A stretch of DNA of 42,196 nt from Spirochaetales bacterium (GTDB taxonomy: Bacteria; Spirochaetota; GWE2-31-10), in NCBI GenBank assembly GCA_017624275.1, contig JAGANG010000033.1:1-42196 (forward strand). Reading direction: 5' to 3'. The translations under genes were made by a program, and so were the position numbers. How positions within the stretch are numbered: the stretch's first letter is position 1; each line of letters starts with the position of its first letter. This document shows, one piece after another, positions 10,054 through 19,718 of the stretch. Under the pieces are notes generated by a model that saw only the letters and a program-made list of their open reading frames with translations, was not told the DNA's origin and did not search any database.

Positions 10054-11403
10054 TTACAAAATGTATTTTGAAAGGTCGTCGTTGTCGATGATTTCTTTTA
10101 ATGTGTTTTTTACCATTTCTTTATCGATGACGATTTTTTGTCCGGTAAGTTCCGGTGCGTTGAAGCTTATATCTTCGATTAATTTTTCGATAATCGTGTG
10201 CAATCGTCTGGCTCCGATATTTTCCATTTTTTCATTTACATCGTATGCATATCCGGCAATTTCGGCGATTGCTTCATCGTTAAAGCTCAATTCTACACCT
10301 TCAGTTTTTAACAATTCCGTATATTGTAATAACAATGCGTTTTTAGGTTTTGTAAGAATTTCAATAAAGTCTTCTTTTGTAAGACTTTTCAATTCTACAC
10401 GAATCGGGAAACGACCTTGTAATTCCGGAATCAAGTCTGACGGTTTACTCATGTGGAACGCCCCGGAAGCTATAAATAATATGTGATCGGTTTTTACCGG
10501 ACCGTATTTGGTGTTTATTTGTGAACCTTCTACTATCGGCAACAAGTCACGCTGTACGCCTTCTCGTGAAACTTCAGCTCCGCTGGAAGTTTTAGATTTG
10601 ATTGCTATTTTGTCAATTTCATCGATAAAGACAATCCCGTCATTTTCTGTTCGTCTGATTGCTTCATCTACAACTTTGTCCATATCAAGAAGTTTTTCGA
10701 TTTCTTCATTTAAAAGCAATTCTTTAGCTGTTTTTACCGGAACTTTTTTACGTTTTTGTTTTTGTCCGCCGAACATTCCGCTCAAGTCGGCAAGGTTGAT
10801 TCCCATTCCTTCAAAGCCAGCACCGGAAAACATTTCTATTGCCGGTGATGCGTTTGACATTACCGTAATTTCTACTTCTTTATCGTCCAATTCTCCGGCT
10901 CGCAACAATTCACGAAATTTTTCTTTTGTAGATTTGCGATCTTCGTTTGCTTCAAATTCTTTTGAGTCCGATCCGGGTAAAAGAGATTTTAATAATTGAT
11001 TTTCAGCTTTTATTTGTGCTTCTTCTAATACTGACGAACGCATTTCTTTTTTTACAAGGTTTATGGAACAAGTCAGCAAGTCTCGGATTATACTTTCTAC
11101 GTCACGTCCTACATAGCCGACTTCTGTATATTTAGTAGCTTCTACTTTTACAAACGGTGCGTTACAAAGTCTTGCAAGGCGACGAGCAAGTTCGGTTTTT
11201 CCCACGCCTGTAGGTCCAATCATAATTATATTTTTAGGAGCAATTTCTTCTCGTAATTCGTCGGGAACCATTTTTCGTCGGTATCTGTTACGTAATGCAA
11301 TTGCTACTGCTTTTTTTGCATCGTTTTGACCGATTACGTATTTGTCGAGTTCTGTAACAATAAGTTTTGGAGTCAGTGCGTTTTTATCTTCAATTAAAGT
11401 CAT
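10054..11403 (-). CDS. hslU: ATP-dependent protease ATPase subunit HslU
   Basis: AAA+ unfoldase that caps the HslV peptidase and feeds it unfolded protein in the cytoplasm. Walker A is GPTGVGKT at residues 63-70. Walker B is IVFIDEID near residue 250, after the charged inserted I-domain. The sensor-2 region has GARRLHT, and the C-terminus ends LSKYIL, the family's HslV-docking tail. The full length of 449 aa is normal. I start at MTLIEDK (11403) and not 15 codons upstream, because AGAGGAAAT lies just before this ATG and the longer N-terminus would extend into hslV. The ATG overlaps the hslV stop as TAATG, so the two are translationally coupled. The pair is transcribed after topA and xerC. Confidence 0.97.
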   Translation of the reverse strand: MTLIEDKNALTPKLIVTELDKYVIGQNDAKKAVAIALRNRYRRKMVPDELREEIAPKNIIMIGPTGVGKTELARRLARLCNAPFVKVEATKYTEVGYVGRDVESIIRDLLTCSINLVKKEMRSSVLEEAQIKAENQLLKSLLPGSDSKEFEANEDRKSTKEKFRELLRAGELDDKEVEITVMSNASPAIEMFSGAGFEGMGINLADLSGMFGGQKQKRKKVPVKTAKELLLNEEIEKLLDMDKVVDEAIRRTENDGIVFIDEIDKIAIKSKTSSGAEVSREGVQRDLLPIVEGSQINTKYGPVKTDHILFIASGAFHMSKPSDLIPELQGRFPIRVELKSLTKEDFIEILTKPKNALLLQYTELLKTEGVELSFNDEAIAEIAGYAYDVNEKMENIGARRLHTIIEKLIEDISFNAPELTGQKIVIDKEMVKNTLKEIIDNDDLSKYIL

Positions 11404-11945
11404 TATTTTATTTCCTCTACCATAATAGATTTGTTTGTGTATATACATATGTCTGACGCAATTTGTAATGAGCGTTCGGCAATTTCTTTTGCCGATAAAT
11501 CAGATGCGTCAAGGTAAGCTCTTGCAGCTGATAATGCGTAGTTTCCGCCGCTTCCGATGGCCGTAACATCACAGTCCGGTTCTACTACATCGCCGCTTCC
11601 GGAAACAATCAAAATTGTTTTTTTATCAGCAATTAACAACATTGCTTCCAGTTTACGTAACATTTTATCAGTACGCCATTCTTTTGCCAATTCTACCGAA
11701 GCACGTACAATGTCACCTCTGTATTCATTTACTTTGCCTTCAAATTTATCAAATAAGTTGAATGCGTCAGCAGTACTTCCGGCAAATCCGATAAGAATGC
11801 TGTTGTTGTAAATACGGCGAATTTTTTTTGCATTTCCTTTCATTACTGTATCACCGAGAGTTACTTGACCGTCGGCTGCCATTGCGACTTCACCGTTTTT
11901 TCTTACGGCACATACAGTTGTAGATCTCCATTTTTGTTTATCCAT
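11403..11945 (-). CDS. hslV: ATP-dependent protease peptidase subunit HslV
   Basis: Proteasome-beta-like Thr peptidase, 180 aa, partner of HslU. The catalytic Thr should be T9 in R-S-T-T-V-C-A-V, exposed after removal of an 8-residue propeptide. It is followed by the family signatures [10 protein letters not shown] and NAKKIRRI, the GFAGSTADA loop, and [14 protein letters not shown] near the C-terminus. The start is supported by AGGAGA 5 bp upstream of the ATG. It sits 114 bp after xerC, so it may be read through from topA-xerC or have its own promoter; I could not find a convincing one. The stop codon overlaps the hslU start. Confidence 0.97.
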   Translation of the reverse strand: MDKQKWRSTTVCAVRKNGEVAMAADGQVTLGDTVMKGNAKKIRRIYNNSILIGFAGSTADAFNLFDKFEGKVNEYRGDIVRASVELAKEWRTDKMLRKLEAMLLIADKKTILIVSGSGDVVEPDCDVTAIGSGGNYALSAARAYLDASDLSAKEIAERSLQIASDICIYTNKSIMVEEIK

Positions 11946-12059
11946 GAGATTCTCCTTGTAGGTATTTTTTATAATTGTATGTTTTGAAAAAATAATTTCG
12001 TGATAATCGGATTAAATCTAATAAAAAAGTTTAACAAAGTAAAACTATTTCTGTTTTTT

Positions 12060-12944
12060 TTATCCGTGCGGATGGAATGTTGCATGAACGTCTTTTAGTT
12101 CTTCCAATGTTAAATGGGTATATATTTGGGTAGTAGACAGATTGGAATGTCCGAGTAATGTTTGTACGGTTTTTATATCAGCTCCGTTTTGCAATAAATA
12201 AGTCGCAAATGAATGTCGCAATGTATGGGGAGATATATTTTTGTGAATCGCAGTATTAAATATTCGATTGTTTAAAATATTTCTTACGCTTCTGTCGCTT
12301 AGGCGAGTTCCTCTATTGTTCAACAAAAGTGCGTTTTCTGATAGGGTAGGTTTGAAATCTGTCCTTATGTTTAAATAATCAGCTAAAACTTTTTCACACC
12401 GTTGACTGAATAATACAATGCGTTCTTTGTTTCCTTTTCCGGTAATGCGAATTTCACGGATTTTGTGCGAAATATCACCTAGATTGATTGATACTAATTC
12501 CGCTACACGCAAACCGGTAGCAAAAAGTAATTCTATTATCAGTTTGTCCCTGTAATCTAAAATTGTATGACACTCAAAATCAGCCAGTTCTTTGACTTCT
12601 TTTTCGAATAAAAAAGTAGGTAAATGTTCCGGTTTTTTTTGCGATTCGATTTCTAAGATTCCGGCAGTGTCTTTATATCCGTTTCGGCAAAGAAAACGAA
12701 TGTAACTTTTTATTCCGGATAAAATGCGGTTAATAGATGTTTTACTTAAACCTTTGTGATTGCATTCCGCTAAAAACGCACGTATGTTTTGACGTTCTAA
12801 GTTTTCCAAATCAAGACTTTCCTTTTTTAGAAAATCAAAAAACATACTTACATCCTTTGTGTATGCCGTTATTGATTTTTCAGACAAACCTTTTTGAGCC
12901 TGTAAGTATGTTATAAAATTTTTTAATGAATCTTCTTTATTCAT
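12060..12944 (-). CDS. xerC: Tyrosine recombinase XerC/XerD family
   Basis: Site-specific recombinase, 294 aa, the usual Xer size, that resolves chromosome dimers at dif with a second Xer protein. An N-terminal SAM-like core-binding domain (residues 1-90) precedes the catalytic domain. All catalytic residues are visible: Arg in ATGLRVAEL, Lys in ITGKGNKER, HTLRHSFAT, LGHSNLST and the nucleophile Tyr in TQIYTHL. XerC is chosen over XerD because of the topA-xerC-hslVU context, which is typical of treponemes and resembles the codV-hslVU (clpQY) order of Firmicutes. The motif alone does not separate the two. The gene overlaps the end of topA by 8 nt and has no strong binding site of its own, so it is probably coupled to topA translation. 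Confidence 0.9.
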   Translation of the reverse strand: MNKEDSLKNFITYLQAQKGLSEKSITAYTKDVSMFFDFLKKESLDLENLERQNIRAFLAECNHKGLSKTSINRILSGIKSYIRFLCRNGYKDTAGILEIESQKKPEHLPTFLFEKEVKELADFECHTILDYRDKLIIELLFATGLRVAELVSINLGDISHKIREIRITGKGNKERIVLFSQRCEKVLADYLNIRTDFKPTLSENALLLNNRGTRLSDRSVRNILNNRIFNTAIHKNISPHTLRHSFATYLLQNGADIKTVQTLLGHSNLSTTQIYTHLTLEELKDVHATFHPHG

Positions 12945-15069
12945 TAGAGTATTCTTCTAATAATTTGTAACCGCAATTTTTTTCATCAACACAAACTTTG
13001 TAATTACCGTGAACTTTGTCATTTTTTTCAATTAAGAATTTTCCGCATTTAGGACATTTTTGTTCTAACGGTTTACTCCATACTACAAAGTCACAGTCCG
13101 GGTAATTTGTACATCCATAAAATCCTTTACTTCGAGGACCTTTTTTTCTCGGAATAATTTTACCGTTACAACCGTCTACCGGACAAGGTGCAAGCGGAAT
13201 GGTCTTTGCATTTCGACATTCCGGAAAGTTTGTACATGCAAGGAAAAATCCGTATTTTCCCAATTTTTTGACCATTTTAGAATTACATTTATCACAGATT
13301 TCGTCGGTTTCTTCATCAAATGATTTTTTGTGATCTTCCAAATTTTTTGAAGCTTCTTCCAAACTAAGTTTGAACGGTTCGTAAAAATCACGAAGCATCA
13401 GCAAATGGTCAAATTTTCCGTTGGCGATTTCATCAAGTTGGCTTTCTAATTTTGCTGTAAAATCAATATTTACGATATTAGAAAATGAAGTAACTATTAT
13501 TTCGTTTACAAGTTTTCCCAGTTGCGTAGGCTCTATCTGTTTAGCTTTTTTTACAACATAATATCTGTCCAACAATGTTGAAATAATCGGTGCGTATGTT
13601 GAAGGTCGCCCGATTCCGTTATCTTCAAGAAATTTGATTATTGAAGCATCGGTAAAACGAGTTTGCGGTTGAGTAAAATGTTGTTGTGCATCCAAGTCTT
13701 TTTTTCGCAATTCCTCATTTTCTTGTAATGTCGGAATTTTTATACTTTTAGCTTCTTTTGATTTTAAAAAGTCCAAACAAATATTGAATCCCTTAAAAGT
13801 CATTTTTGAACTTGTAATTCTAAATGTATAATTGCCGTTTTGTATATTTATAGATTCAGATAAATATTCGGCCGGCTTCATTTGTGAAGCTACAAATCTT
13901 TCCCATATAATGGAATAAAGTTTAAATTGTTCGGCATTCAAGTATTTTTTCATGCTTTCCGGAGTTCTTTTTACAGATGTCGGACGTATTGCTTCGTGAG
14001 CATCTTGGGCTCCTGTTTTTTTTGTATAAAGAACCGGATTTTCCGGTAAATATTCTGGCGGATAATTTTTCGAGATATATTCTCTTGCTTCTGATAGCCC
14101 TACTTCCGAAATACGAGTAGAGTCAGTTCTCATATAAGTAATCAAACCGACAGTTTCACGTCCGATATCAATCCCTTCATAAAGTTGCTGTGCAATACTC
14201 ATTGTTTTCTTGGAAGAAAAATTAAGGCGGTTTGCAGCTACTTGTTGTAATTTTGACGTGATAAAAGGCGGTTGAGGATTTACAGCTTTGGTACTTTTAC
14301 TGATTTCTGTAACAATGAATTTTCCTTGTTCTAAATCAGCTTTTATTTTTTCAATTTCTTCGTTATTGCGAATGGTTGGTTTTTCATTATTAATTTTTAT
14401 TAATTCTGCACTGATTTCTTTTTTGTCTTTTTCTAATATTGCGTCCAACGTCCAATATTCTTGCGGTATAAAATTTTGAATTTCTTCTTCACGTTGACAA
14501 ATTGCTTTCAGTGCTACGGACTGCACTCGTCCGGCAGATAATCCGTTCTTTACTTTTACCCAAAGAATCGGAGAAATTTTATAACCGATTAATCTGTCTA
14601 ATATTCGTCTGGCTTCTTGAGCTTCAACTTTTGCCGTATCAATATTTTGAGGATCTTTCACAGAGGCAACAATGGCGTTTTTTGTTATTTCATTGAATAC
14701 GATTCTTTTAATCGGCAATTCCGGGAAACGTTTATTTAATGCGTCATAAATATGAAATGCTATGGCTTCACCTTCTCGGTCATTATCACTTGCCAGCAGA
14801 ACGGTTTTTGCATTAGCGGCAAATTTTTTTAAATCGGTTAATATTTTACCTTTACCGCGAACTGTAATGTATTCCGGTTTAAAATCATTATCTATGTCGA
14901 TTCCGATTCTTGATTTTGGTAAATCGATAATGTGTCCCATTGATGCCGTAACTTTATAATCAGAACCTAAATATTTATTTATAGTCTTGGCTTTTGCCGG
15001 AGACTCAACAATGACCAGAGTATATTTTTTTTGTTCAGTTTCACGTTTTTGATTTTTTTCTTTTGCCAT
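12937..15069 (-). CDS. topA: DNA topoisomerase I (type IA)
   Basis: Relaxes negative supercoils by a 5'-phosphotyrosine cut. The Toprim domain at the N-terminus shows LVIVESPAKAKT and the acidic DxD in ASDNDREGEAIAFH. The active-site Tyr is in GLITYMRTDSTRIS. The C-terminus carries three four-Cys zinc-ribbon units: CDKC...CTNFPEC, CPVDGC...CTNYPDC and CPKC...C..KNC. I start at MAKEKN (15069), giving 710 aa, because GAGG lies 7 bp before it. The alternative ATG four codons upstream (15081) has no binding site. First gene of the topA-xerC set, with a candidate promoter at 15111-15138. Confidence 0.96.
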   Translation of the reverse strand: MAKEKNQKRETEQKKYTLVIVESPAKAKTINKYLGSDYKVTASMGHIIDLPKSRIGIDIDNDFKPEYITVRGKGKILTDLKKFAANAKTVLLASDNDREGEAIAFHIYDALNKRFPELPIKRIVFNEITKNAIVASVKDPQNIDTAKVEAQEARRILDRLIGYKISPILWVKVKNGLSAGRVQSVALKAICQREEEIQNFIPQEYWTLDAILEKDKKEISAELIKINNEKPTIRNNEEIEKIKADLEQGKFIVTEISKSTKAVNPQPPFITSKLQQVAANRLNFSSKKTMSIAQQLYEGIDIGRETVGLITYMRTDSTRISEVGLSEAREYISKNYPPEYLPENPVLYTKKTGAQDAHEAIRPTSVKRTPESMKKYLNAEQFKLYSIIWERFVASQMKPAEYLSESINIQNGNYTFRITSSKMTFKGFNICLDFLKSKEAKSIKIPTLQENEELRKKDLDAQQHFTQPQTRFTDASIIKFLEDNGIGRPSTYAPIISTLLDRYYVVKKAKQIEPTQLGKLVNEIIVTSFSNIVNIDFTAKLESQLDEIANGKFDHLLMLRDFYEPFKLSLEEASKNLEDHKKSFDEETDEICDKCNSKMVKKLGKYGFFLACTNFPECRNAKTIPLAPCPVDGCNGKIIPRKKGPRSKGFYGCTNYPDCDFVVWSKPLEQKCPKCGKFLIEKNDKVHGNYKVCVDEKNCGYKLLEEYSNE

Positions 15070-15110
15070 GTCAATCCTCATTTGTTAATTAAAAGAATAA
15101 AACTTTGAAA

Positions 15111-15138
15111 AATATACATGAAATAATTTTAAATACAA
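15111..15138 (-). promoter_or_regulatory. Candidate promoter for topA
   Basis: On the minus strand, TTGTAT (15133-15138), 16 bp, then TATATT (15111-15116), about 40 nt before the topA start. Both hexamers are near consensus, but the region is AT-rich, so chance matches are likely. Confidence 0.35.
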
Positions 15139-15171
15139 GAAAAAAACTATTCTATTATAAAGGAAGAAAAA

Positions 15172-15582
15172 TTATTCGATAGTATTTTCCAAGTCATCAC
15201 TGAAAAGAATTTCTTCACATTTCTTTTCAGCTTCATTTTTTGTTATGTAAATATCAATATAAGAACCAAATATCCAACCGTAAAGTCCGTTGTAGCGAAC
15301 GTAATACCAATAGTCATTTTTTCCGTCAAATAAAAATGTTGAATTGGATTGTTTTATTAATTCTAAAATAGAGCCTTGAGTAATGTATTTTAATACTTCG
15401 GCGTTTTCTTCGGGATTGGCTCTGAGCTTTATATTTGTATAGCGTGACACAGCCCACAAATTAAGATTACGAGGATGTACTGTAGCCGGAAGCGGGATGT
15501 TTATATTCTTAACTTCTTTTTCTTTCTTTGTACAAGAAATTATAAGTGAAAACAAAAAGCATATTATTAAAAATTTTTTCAT
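15172..15582 (-). CDS. Small lipoprotein with a bacterial SH3 domain
   Basis: 136 aa. The N-terminus is a lipoprotein signal (MKKFLIICFLFSLIISC, Cys17), so the protein should be anchored on the periplasmic side or surface. Residues 50-115 resemble a bacterial SH3 (SH3b) domain: LRANPEENAEVLKYITQGS, then the W-Y-Y-V-R...GLYGWIFGSYI ending. Such domains bind peptidoglycan or proteins. Specific function is unknown. It stands alone between topA and eno, behind the eno terminator, so it needs its own promoter close to 15600. Confidence 0.75.
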   Translation of the reverse strand: MKKFLIICFLFSLIISCTKKEKEVKNINIPLPATVHPRNLNLWAVSRYTNIKLRANPEENAEVLKYITQGSILELIKQSNSTFLFDGKNDYWYYVRYNGLYGWIFGSYIDIYITKNEAEKKCEEILFSDDLENTIE

Positions 15583-15597
15583 ATCAGAGCCTTATAT

Positions 15598-15637
15598 AAA
15601 AATACACTTGTTTAAGTTACCTTAGAACAAGTGTATT
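15598..15637 (-). terminator. Intrinsic terminator of eno
   Basis: A perfect 12-bp stem AATACACTTGTT / AACAAGTGTATT with a 13-nt loop. Read on the minus strand it is followed by TTTTTATA. It lies 40 bp after the eno stop. Confidence 0.85.
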
Positions 15638-15677
15638 TTGTTTTTTTAAGTTAAAGCAAATATCTTTAATCTTTTAA

Positions 15678-16979
<1,302 letters not shown>

Positions 16980-17056
16980 TTAAAACTCCTTTAGTTTGTA
17001 ATAAAAAAGCTCACCGTTTATTGATGTAACTTCTTCTTATAATATATTAAGTGAAG

Positions 17057-17085
17057 ACTATATTTTTAAAGGCATTTTTTGTCAA
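17057..17085 (-). promoter_or_regulatory. Strong sigma70-type promoter of eno
   Basis: On the minus strand, TTGACA (17080-17085), 17 bp, TATAGT (17057-17062). It leaves a leader of about 75 nt before the eno ATG. Confidence 0.75.
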
Positions 17086-17142
17086 GATATATTGTGAATT
17101 GATTTAAGTTAAATGTACAAAAACATATTTTAAATGATAAAA

Positions 17143-17763
17143 TCAGATTATAAAATTTTGAGCAATCAAACCGACTCCCAAAGGAATCAGAAGGTTGTCA
17201 TAGTCGCCTGTCGGGAATATTTCAATTAATGAGGCACAAAATGCAAGCATTAAAGCTTGAGAAAATCTTAATCCGCAAGTGCAATAGATTAATGTCAGGA
17301 ACAAAAAACAGCCTATGGAACCACTGAAAGTTTTTCCGAATGTAAACGGAATCTTGGGTCCTTGGAGAGTTTTACCAATCAAACTGGCTACACCGTCCCC
17401 GAATGATAAAGCAAAAACTGCAATGGTTGCTATTCTGTATTCAAAAAAAGTAAATGCGGTAAATATTCCGGCACATAAAGTTATCGGGCCTAAAACTATT
17501 TTTCCGTTGTCACGAGTTCGTGAAGCAAGTTCGGTAACTTTTGATATCAACGGAATGTTGATATTATTTTGACGTAAGACTTCAGACGCTAAATAAAGAA
17601 TGCTTACAAACAATAATGCTACCAGTACAGTTTGCGGAGCAATGTAATAAAAGAACGGAACAAAAGATGACATTATATGAATGGTTTTTCTGAAAAGCTC
17701 TTTTTTCAGCATGTACGATATGTTTAGAAAATTTTGAGAGAAAAAAGGTTTTCTAAAAAACAT
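17143..17763 (-). CDS. Polyprenol/dolichol kinase-like integral membrane protein (CTP-dependent lipid kinase family)
   Basis: 206 aa with about six hydrophobic segments. The motifs match the SEC59/VTE5/Dgk1 group: ELFRKTIHI near the N-terminus (R-K-x-x-H) and the long GDGVASLIGKTLQGPKIPF..GKTFSGSIG signature around residues 122-152. Members phosphorylate dolichol, phytol or diacylglycerol with CTP; which lipid is used here cannot be read from sequence. CdsA-like cytidylyltransferases are distant relatives and a common misannotation. Start is uncertain: the ATG at 17763 has CAGGAG but 13 nt away, and a second ATG at 17712 (MLKKELF) has no binding site. The TM-rich C-terminus ends IAQNFII. Confidence 0.7.
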   Translation of the reverse strand: MFFRKPFFSQNFLNISYMLKKELFRKTIHIMSSFVPFFYYIAPQTVLVALLFVSILYLASEVLRQNNINIPLISKVTELASRTRDNGKIVLGPITLCAGIFTAFTFFEYRIATIAVFALSFGDGVASLIGKTLQGPKIPFTFGKTFSGSIGCFLFLTLIYCTCGLRFSQALMLAFCASLIEIFPTGDYDNLLIPLGVGLIAQNFII

Positions 17764-17999
17764 TATTTTAATGTTGCTCCTGAATATGCTAGCTTAATAA
17801 GCGAGATATGAAATATCATAGTTTTATAAGAAATAGAATATGAATTAACAATAAAATAATGTTTTTTTTATAAAATTAAGATTTTTTCTTTATAAAGAAT
17901 TGCTTTGAAAGTTTTTAGATTGATTTATTTTTAATTTTATACTAGCCTATACTTTATTTTGAATGTATAATTTTCTGCATGTCAAAGGGGGATATTTTT

Positions 18000-19103
18000 T
18001 TGATTTCTGAGAAAATAGATTTAATAAATCTTACTTATGATATAGTTTTTGTCATTGATAAGAGCGGAAAGATTCAATTTGCCAACTTAGCGGCGGAACA
18101 AAATTTGTTTTATACACAAGAAGAGTTTTTGGAAATGAATATCAGTGATGTAATGTTTGAAGCTGAAAAATTTGTAGAAATTCTTGATCGTATAATTATG
18201 CAGGCAGAAAATGGAAATGTTTCAGATGAAAGTATAAACGAGGGAAATCTTGTTGATATCAAAGAGAATATGGGGTTGCAGGATTTGGTTCTCATAAGTA
18301 AAGATACTTGTTTAAAAATTATGATGGTCAATTTTCAAGCAAGAAAGTTAATAGATAACGGTGAAGAGTACTTTTTGTTGATTTTGCGTGATATTACAAA
18401 ACGTAAATTTTTCGAACAAGAACTTTTCAAAATTACAGAGAATCTGGAACGTCTTGTAGAAGAGAAAACTCAAGAATTACAAAAGCAGAATGAAATACTT
18501 GAACAGCTTGCAACTCGTGATGTATTAACAAATCTGTTGAATATCAGAAAATTCAGAGAAATATTAACATCTCAAATTGAAAATTATAACAGTCGAGAAG
18601 ATCGTGATAACGGTAAATTTCTATCCGTAATGATGATTGATGCCGACCACTTTAAATATTACAACGATACTTTCGGACATCAAATAGGCGATGAAGTAAT
18701 CAAAGGAATAGGGCGATTATTGACAGCTTCCGTGAAACGAACAGATTTTGTAGCTCGATATGGCGGTGATGAATTTATTATTTTATTCCCGGAAATTACT
18801 TACGATGAAAGTATTCAAGCTTGTTTACGTGTAAAAAATGCCATTACAGAAAAGTTGCGAATTAAAGAAGTAATTCATGAAATTTTAGGAATTGAAAATG
18901 TTGAAATTCCGAAAGAGCATGAAATTACATTGAGTATCGGGTTGTCTCGATACAAAACCGGCGTTACAATGGATGACTTGATTAATCAAGCTGATACGGC
19001 TCTTTATGCGTCAAAAGAAGGCGGACGAAATTGTATTCATGTAATAGAAAGAGACGGTTCATGTGTACGAATAGAGCCGGATCAATATGTGCAACCGGAA
19101 TAA
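18000..19103 (+). CDS. PAS-GGDEF diguanylate cyclase, TTG start
   Basis: Makes c-di-GMP from GTP. The N-terminal half has a PAS domain (YDIVFVIDKSGKIQFANLAAE...) continuing to EYFLLILRDITKRK, followed by a coiled-coil linker (LEEKTQELQKQNEILEQL) and the GGDEF domain. The active site is YGGDEFI; the N-terminal signature ATRDVLTNLLNIRKF is clear. The inhibitory I-site would be RxxD five residues before GGDEF, but KRTD is found, so product inhibition may be weak. No membrane segment, hence a cytosolic sensor. I prefer the TTG at 18000, because AAAGGGGG lies 8 bp before it. The in-frame ATG at 17979 has no binding site and would place this sequence inside the gene. Stand-alone gene. Confidence 0.9.
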   Translation: MISEKIDLINLTYDIVFVIDKSGKIQFANLAAEQNLFYTQEEFLEMNISDVMFEAEKFVEILDRIIMQAENGNVSDESINEGNLVDIKENMGLQDLVLISKDTCLKIMMVNFQARKLIDNGEEYFLLILRDITKRKFFEQELFKITENLERLVEEKTQELQKQNEILEQLATRDVLTNLLNIRKFREILTSQIENYNSREDRDNGKFLSVMMIDADHFKYYNDTFGHQIGDEVIKGIGRLLTASVKRTDFVARYGGDEFIILFPEITYDESIQACLRVKNAITEKLRIKEVIHEILGIENVEIPKEHEITLSIGLSRYKTGVTMDDLINQADTALYASKEGGRNCIHVIERDGSCVRIEPDQYVQPE

Positions 19104-19122
19104 TAAAAAACACTTTTTTATT
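19102..19122. terminator. Weak A/T hairpin between the convergent cyclase and acetyltransferase genes
   Basis: AATAAAAAA, 3-nt loop, TTTTTTATT: a perfect 9-bp stem of A-T pairs only. It overlaps both stop codons of the convergent genes. T-runs on both strands make a bidirectional terminator possible but the stem is weak. Confidence 0.35.
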
Positions 19123-19705
19123 TCTTATTGAAATAGCGATTTTTATCAGCTGAAGTAATTTTCCGCAATATCTTACATGGATTCCCGACAGCTACAACAT
19201 TTGACGGAATATCTTTTGTTACCACACTGCCGGCACCGATTACAACATTATTTCCTATTGTAACGCCCGGCAAAACAACAACATTACCGCCAAACCATAC
19301 GTTATTTCCTACAGTAATCGGATGACCGAATTCCAGCAATTCATTACGTATTTGTGCATCTATCGGATGCCCGGCAGTATAAAAGCCGCAATTCGGAGCG
19401 ATAAAAACATTGTCACCGAACGTAACCTTTGCCGGGTCTAATATAACAAGATTGTGGTTTGAATAAAAATTCTCTCCGATTTCAATATTATAACCGTAAT
19501 CACACCAAAAAGTCGGTTCTATCCAGAAGTTCTCTTTTGTTTTACCGAAAAGTTTTTTTAATATATTCTTTCTTTCTTCATAATTGTCCGGTTCCAGATT
19601 ATTGTATTTGTGACAAAGTTTCTTTGCATTAATTCTGTCTTGTGAAAGTTCTTCACATCCGGAATTATAAAGTTCTCCGGCAATCATTTTTTCTTTTTCT
19701 GTCAT
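19118..19705 (-). CDS. maa: Maltose/galactoside O-acetyltransferase family (left-handed beta-helix)
   Basis: 195 aa, the normal size of Maa/LacA acetyltransferases, which move acetyl from acetyl-CoA to a sugar hydroxyl. The N-terminal helical part (MTEKEKMIAGELYNSG.. through YEERKNILKKLFG) is the Maa N-domain. The hexapeptide repeat core follows, with the catalytic His in FYTAGHPID and the CoA-side NVVIGAGSVVTKDIP and AVGNPCKILR. Substrate is unknown; symbol is for the family only. AAGGAAA precedes the ATG. The start is 13 bp after the murE stop, so it is the last gene of the bpt-murE-maa operon, which makes a cell-envelope sugar a reasonable but unproven substrate. Confidence 0.88.
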   Translation of the reverse strand: MTEKEKMIAGELYNSGCEELSQDRINAKKLCHKYNNLEPDNYEERKNILKKLFGKTKENFWIEPTFWCDYGYNIEIGENFYSNHNLVILDPAKVTFGDNVFIAPNCGFYTAGHPIDAQIRNELLEFGHPITVGNNVWFGGNVVVLPGVTIGNNVVIGAGSVVTKDIPSNVVAVGNPCKILRKITSADKNRYFNKK

Positions 19706-19718
19706 TACGATTTTCCTT

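Noticed and set aside
11404..11448. Longer HslU N-terminus from 11448
   Set aside because: It would lie inside hslV, and MTLIEDK at 11403 has a clear binding site and the usual HslU beginning.
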